A stretch of DNA of 6,471 nt, taken from Ruminococcus sp. UBA3855. Lineage in GTDB: Bacteria; Bacillota; Clostridia; Oscillospirales; Ruminococcaceae. Location of the stretch: the NCBI GenBank assembly GCA_002392545.1, contig DGHF01000057.1, forward strand, positions 1 through 6,471. The letters are read 5' to 3'. Shown one piece after another: positions 5,876 through 6,471 of the stretch (its first letter is position 1; each line of letters begins with the position of its first letter). The notes under the pieces are model-generated. The model did no database searches. It worked only from the letters and a program-made list of their open reading frames with translations, and was not told the DNA's origin. Position numbers and translations under genes: made by a program.

Positions 5876-5912
5876 AGACAGCTCCGGAGAATCGAGTGAA
5901 CCGGAACTGTCT
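5876..5912 (-). terminator. Imperfect inverted repeat, possible minus-strand terminator or recombinase site
   Basis: Arms 5876-5887 and 5901-5912 pair over 12 bp with one mismatch (5882/5906) around a 13-base loop. An A5 run at 5872-5876 directly precedes the left arm, so on the minus strand the hairpin is followed by T5, as in an intrinsic terminator. On the plus strand the hairpin is followed by TAAAAGATTA, with no U-tract, making it a poor plus-strand terminator. Its place 3 bases after the recombinase stop also makes it a candidate recombinase-binding site. Confidence 0.45.
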
Positions 5913-5923
5913 AAAAGATTATA

Positions 5924-5961
5924 TGACAAGAACATTGTATCACAAAAAGCCGTTCTTGTCA
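5924..5961. repeat. Perfect 10-bp inverted repeat upstream of the last gene
   Basis: TGACAAGAAC (5924-5933) and GTTCTTGTCA (5952-5961) are perfect reverse complements around an 18-base spacer, ending 20 bases before the ATG at 5982. There is no T-tract after it. It could be an operator, a recombinase core site or an RNA hairpin in the leader of the following gene. Confidence 0.6.
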
Positions 5962-5974
5962 AGCAAGAAAGGAA
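5953..5974 (+). promoter_or_regulatory. Possible alternative hairpin overlapping the ribosome-binding site
   Basis: TTCTTG (5953-5958) can also pair with CAAGAA at 5964-5969 (6 bp, 5-base loop). The identical CAAGAA at 5927-5932 is its partner in the longer hairpin, so the two structures exclude each other. The second hairpin covers the first bases of the Shine-Dalgarno region AAGAAAGGA (5966-5973 area), 8 bases before ATG 5982. This could tune translation; it is a structural reading only. Confidence 0.3.
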
Positions 5975-5981
5975 AATTTTC

Positions 5982-6471
5982 ATGAAAAGTTATGTGAAGA
6001 ATGGCGATACAATCGCCTATGACGAAACAATGATTGCTTATCAGCTTATGCCGCAGGATTTCAGCCGATTTGTCGGACAGCTGGTATTGATGGATGATGA
6101 TGCAGTCGGAGTGGAAGAGCCGTCATGGCTGGAAGCGGTGGAGCTGGAAAGAATCAACAGCAATGGTGACATTACCATTCACACGGTTGAGGGATGCCAC
6201 GAAACCATTTCCAAGCGGAAACTTGTCAAACATTCTGGTGGCTATGTTGCGTTCTATGCCATCAAGCCGGAAGCACTGAATCATCCCGAACCAGTGCCGG
6301 AAACTGCGGTTGTCGTTTCAGAGGAATACACCAAGGCAGTGACATTGACCCGTCATATCATTGCCAACGCTCAGGCAATGCAACAGTCATTGTACGAGGT
6401 CTGCAAGGGTCTCAAAGAAATGAGAGACGGCAAACTGTACAAAGAGTTAGGTTATCAGAATTTTGAGGATT
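5982..6471 (+). CDS. Phage-type protein, partial at window end
   Basis: An open frame from ATG 5982 runs to the right edge without a stop (163 complete codons). AAAGGA at 5968-5973 is 8 bases upstream. It begins MKSYVKNGDTIAYDETMIAY. The N-terminal 95 residues look beta-rich and hydrophilic, a proline/glutamate linker follows (HPEPVPETAVVV), then a helical part from about residue 115. The part ending CKGLKEMRDGKLYKELGYQN strongly recalls a pattern in uncharacterised clostridial phage/ICE DNA-binding proteins, where 'GLKEMRDGxLYKELGYxNFEEY' precedes an HTH-like region. The C-terminus lies outside the window, so the full function cannot be judged; a ParB/antirepressor-like DNA-binding role is a guess. 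Confidence 0.75.
   Translation, partial: MKSYVKNGDTIAYDETMIAYQLMPQDFSRFVGQLVLMDDDAVGVEEPSWLEAVELERINSNGDITIHTVEGCHETISKRKLVKHSGGYVAFYAIKPEALNHPEPVPETAVVVSEEYTKAVTLTRHIIANAQAMQQSLYEVCKGLKEMRDGKLYKELGYQNFED

Noticed and set aside
1865..5896. Shared AGAATCGAG near 1865 and 5888 as possible direct repeats bounding an insertion
   Set aside because: A 9-base match is expected many times by chance in a window this size, and the contexts differ (ribosome site versus hairpin loop).
5785..5985. 66-codon plus-strand frame spanning the recombinase end and the intergenic hairpins
   Set aside because: It is shifted against the recombinase C-terminus, runs through both inverted repeats, has no ribosome site and has a low-complexity basic composition.
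6094..6466. Two short plus-strand frames (6094-6279 and 6194-6466)
   Set aside because: Both are shifted frames inside the better-supported gene that begins at 5982 and runs off the window.
1..6471. CRISPR array, tRNA/rRNA genes, IS element ends
   Set aside because: No regularly spaced repeats, no cloverleaf-like or rRNA-like segment and no transposase or terminal inverted repeats were seen by eye.

Overview
The window reads as a piece of an integrated mobile element (prophage or integrative/conjugative element) from a low-to-moderate GC Firmicute, most likely a gut Clostridia lineage. The basis is strong Shine-Dalgarno sites (AGGAGG, GAGGTG), codon use, short overlapping genes all on the + strand, and protein families that I associate with clostridial phages and ICEs. 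No database search was possible, so the host assignment is inference.

Layout. (1) Positions 1-42 hold the last 13 codons of an upstream gene. (2) Positions 53-2690 hold a tightly packed run of small accessory genes: an excisionase-like HTH protein (53-286), a small helical protein with a coiled-coil tail (303-683), an acidic protein of unknown function (661-1398), a phage-type protein with an 'LLDYEETGL' motif (1413-1805), two unknowns (1883-2095, 2102-2530) and a 52-residue gene (2532-2690). (3) At 2687-3910 is a replication-initiator-like protein with an N-terminal winged helix. Its linker-coding section holds a hairpin, an AT-rich patch and short direct repeats, which could be an embedded replication origin. 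(4) Immediately after, at 3910-4083, is the C-terminal stump of a tyrosine recombinase, out of frame with the initiator but joined to it by a TAATG overlap. (5) At 4085-4834 is a compact N6-adenine methyltransferase-like protein with motif I but no recognisable (N/D)PP(Y/F) motif. Four bases later (4839-5873) comes a complete XerC/D-like tyrosine recombinase. (6) At 5874-5981 is a 108-base intergenic region with two separate inverted repeats and a possible alternative-hairpin switch. (7) From 5982 to the end is a phage-type protein cut off by the window edge.

How the parts may work together (inference): the initiator and its candidate origin would replicate the element, the recombinase and the HTH protein would handle integration/excision or local inversion, and the methyltransferase-like protein may mark or protect DNA or bind it without methylating it. 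The recombinase stump and the base-composition changes suggest mosaic assembly. The small unknown proteins are candidates for host-takeover or anti-defence functions, but nothing in the sequence proves this.
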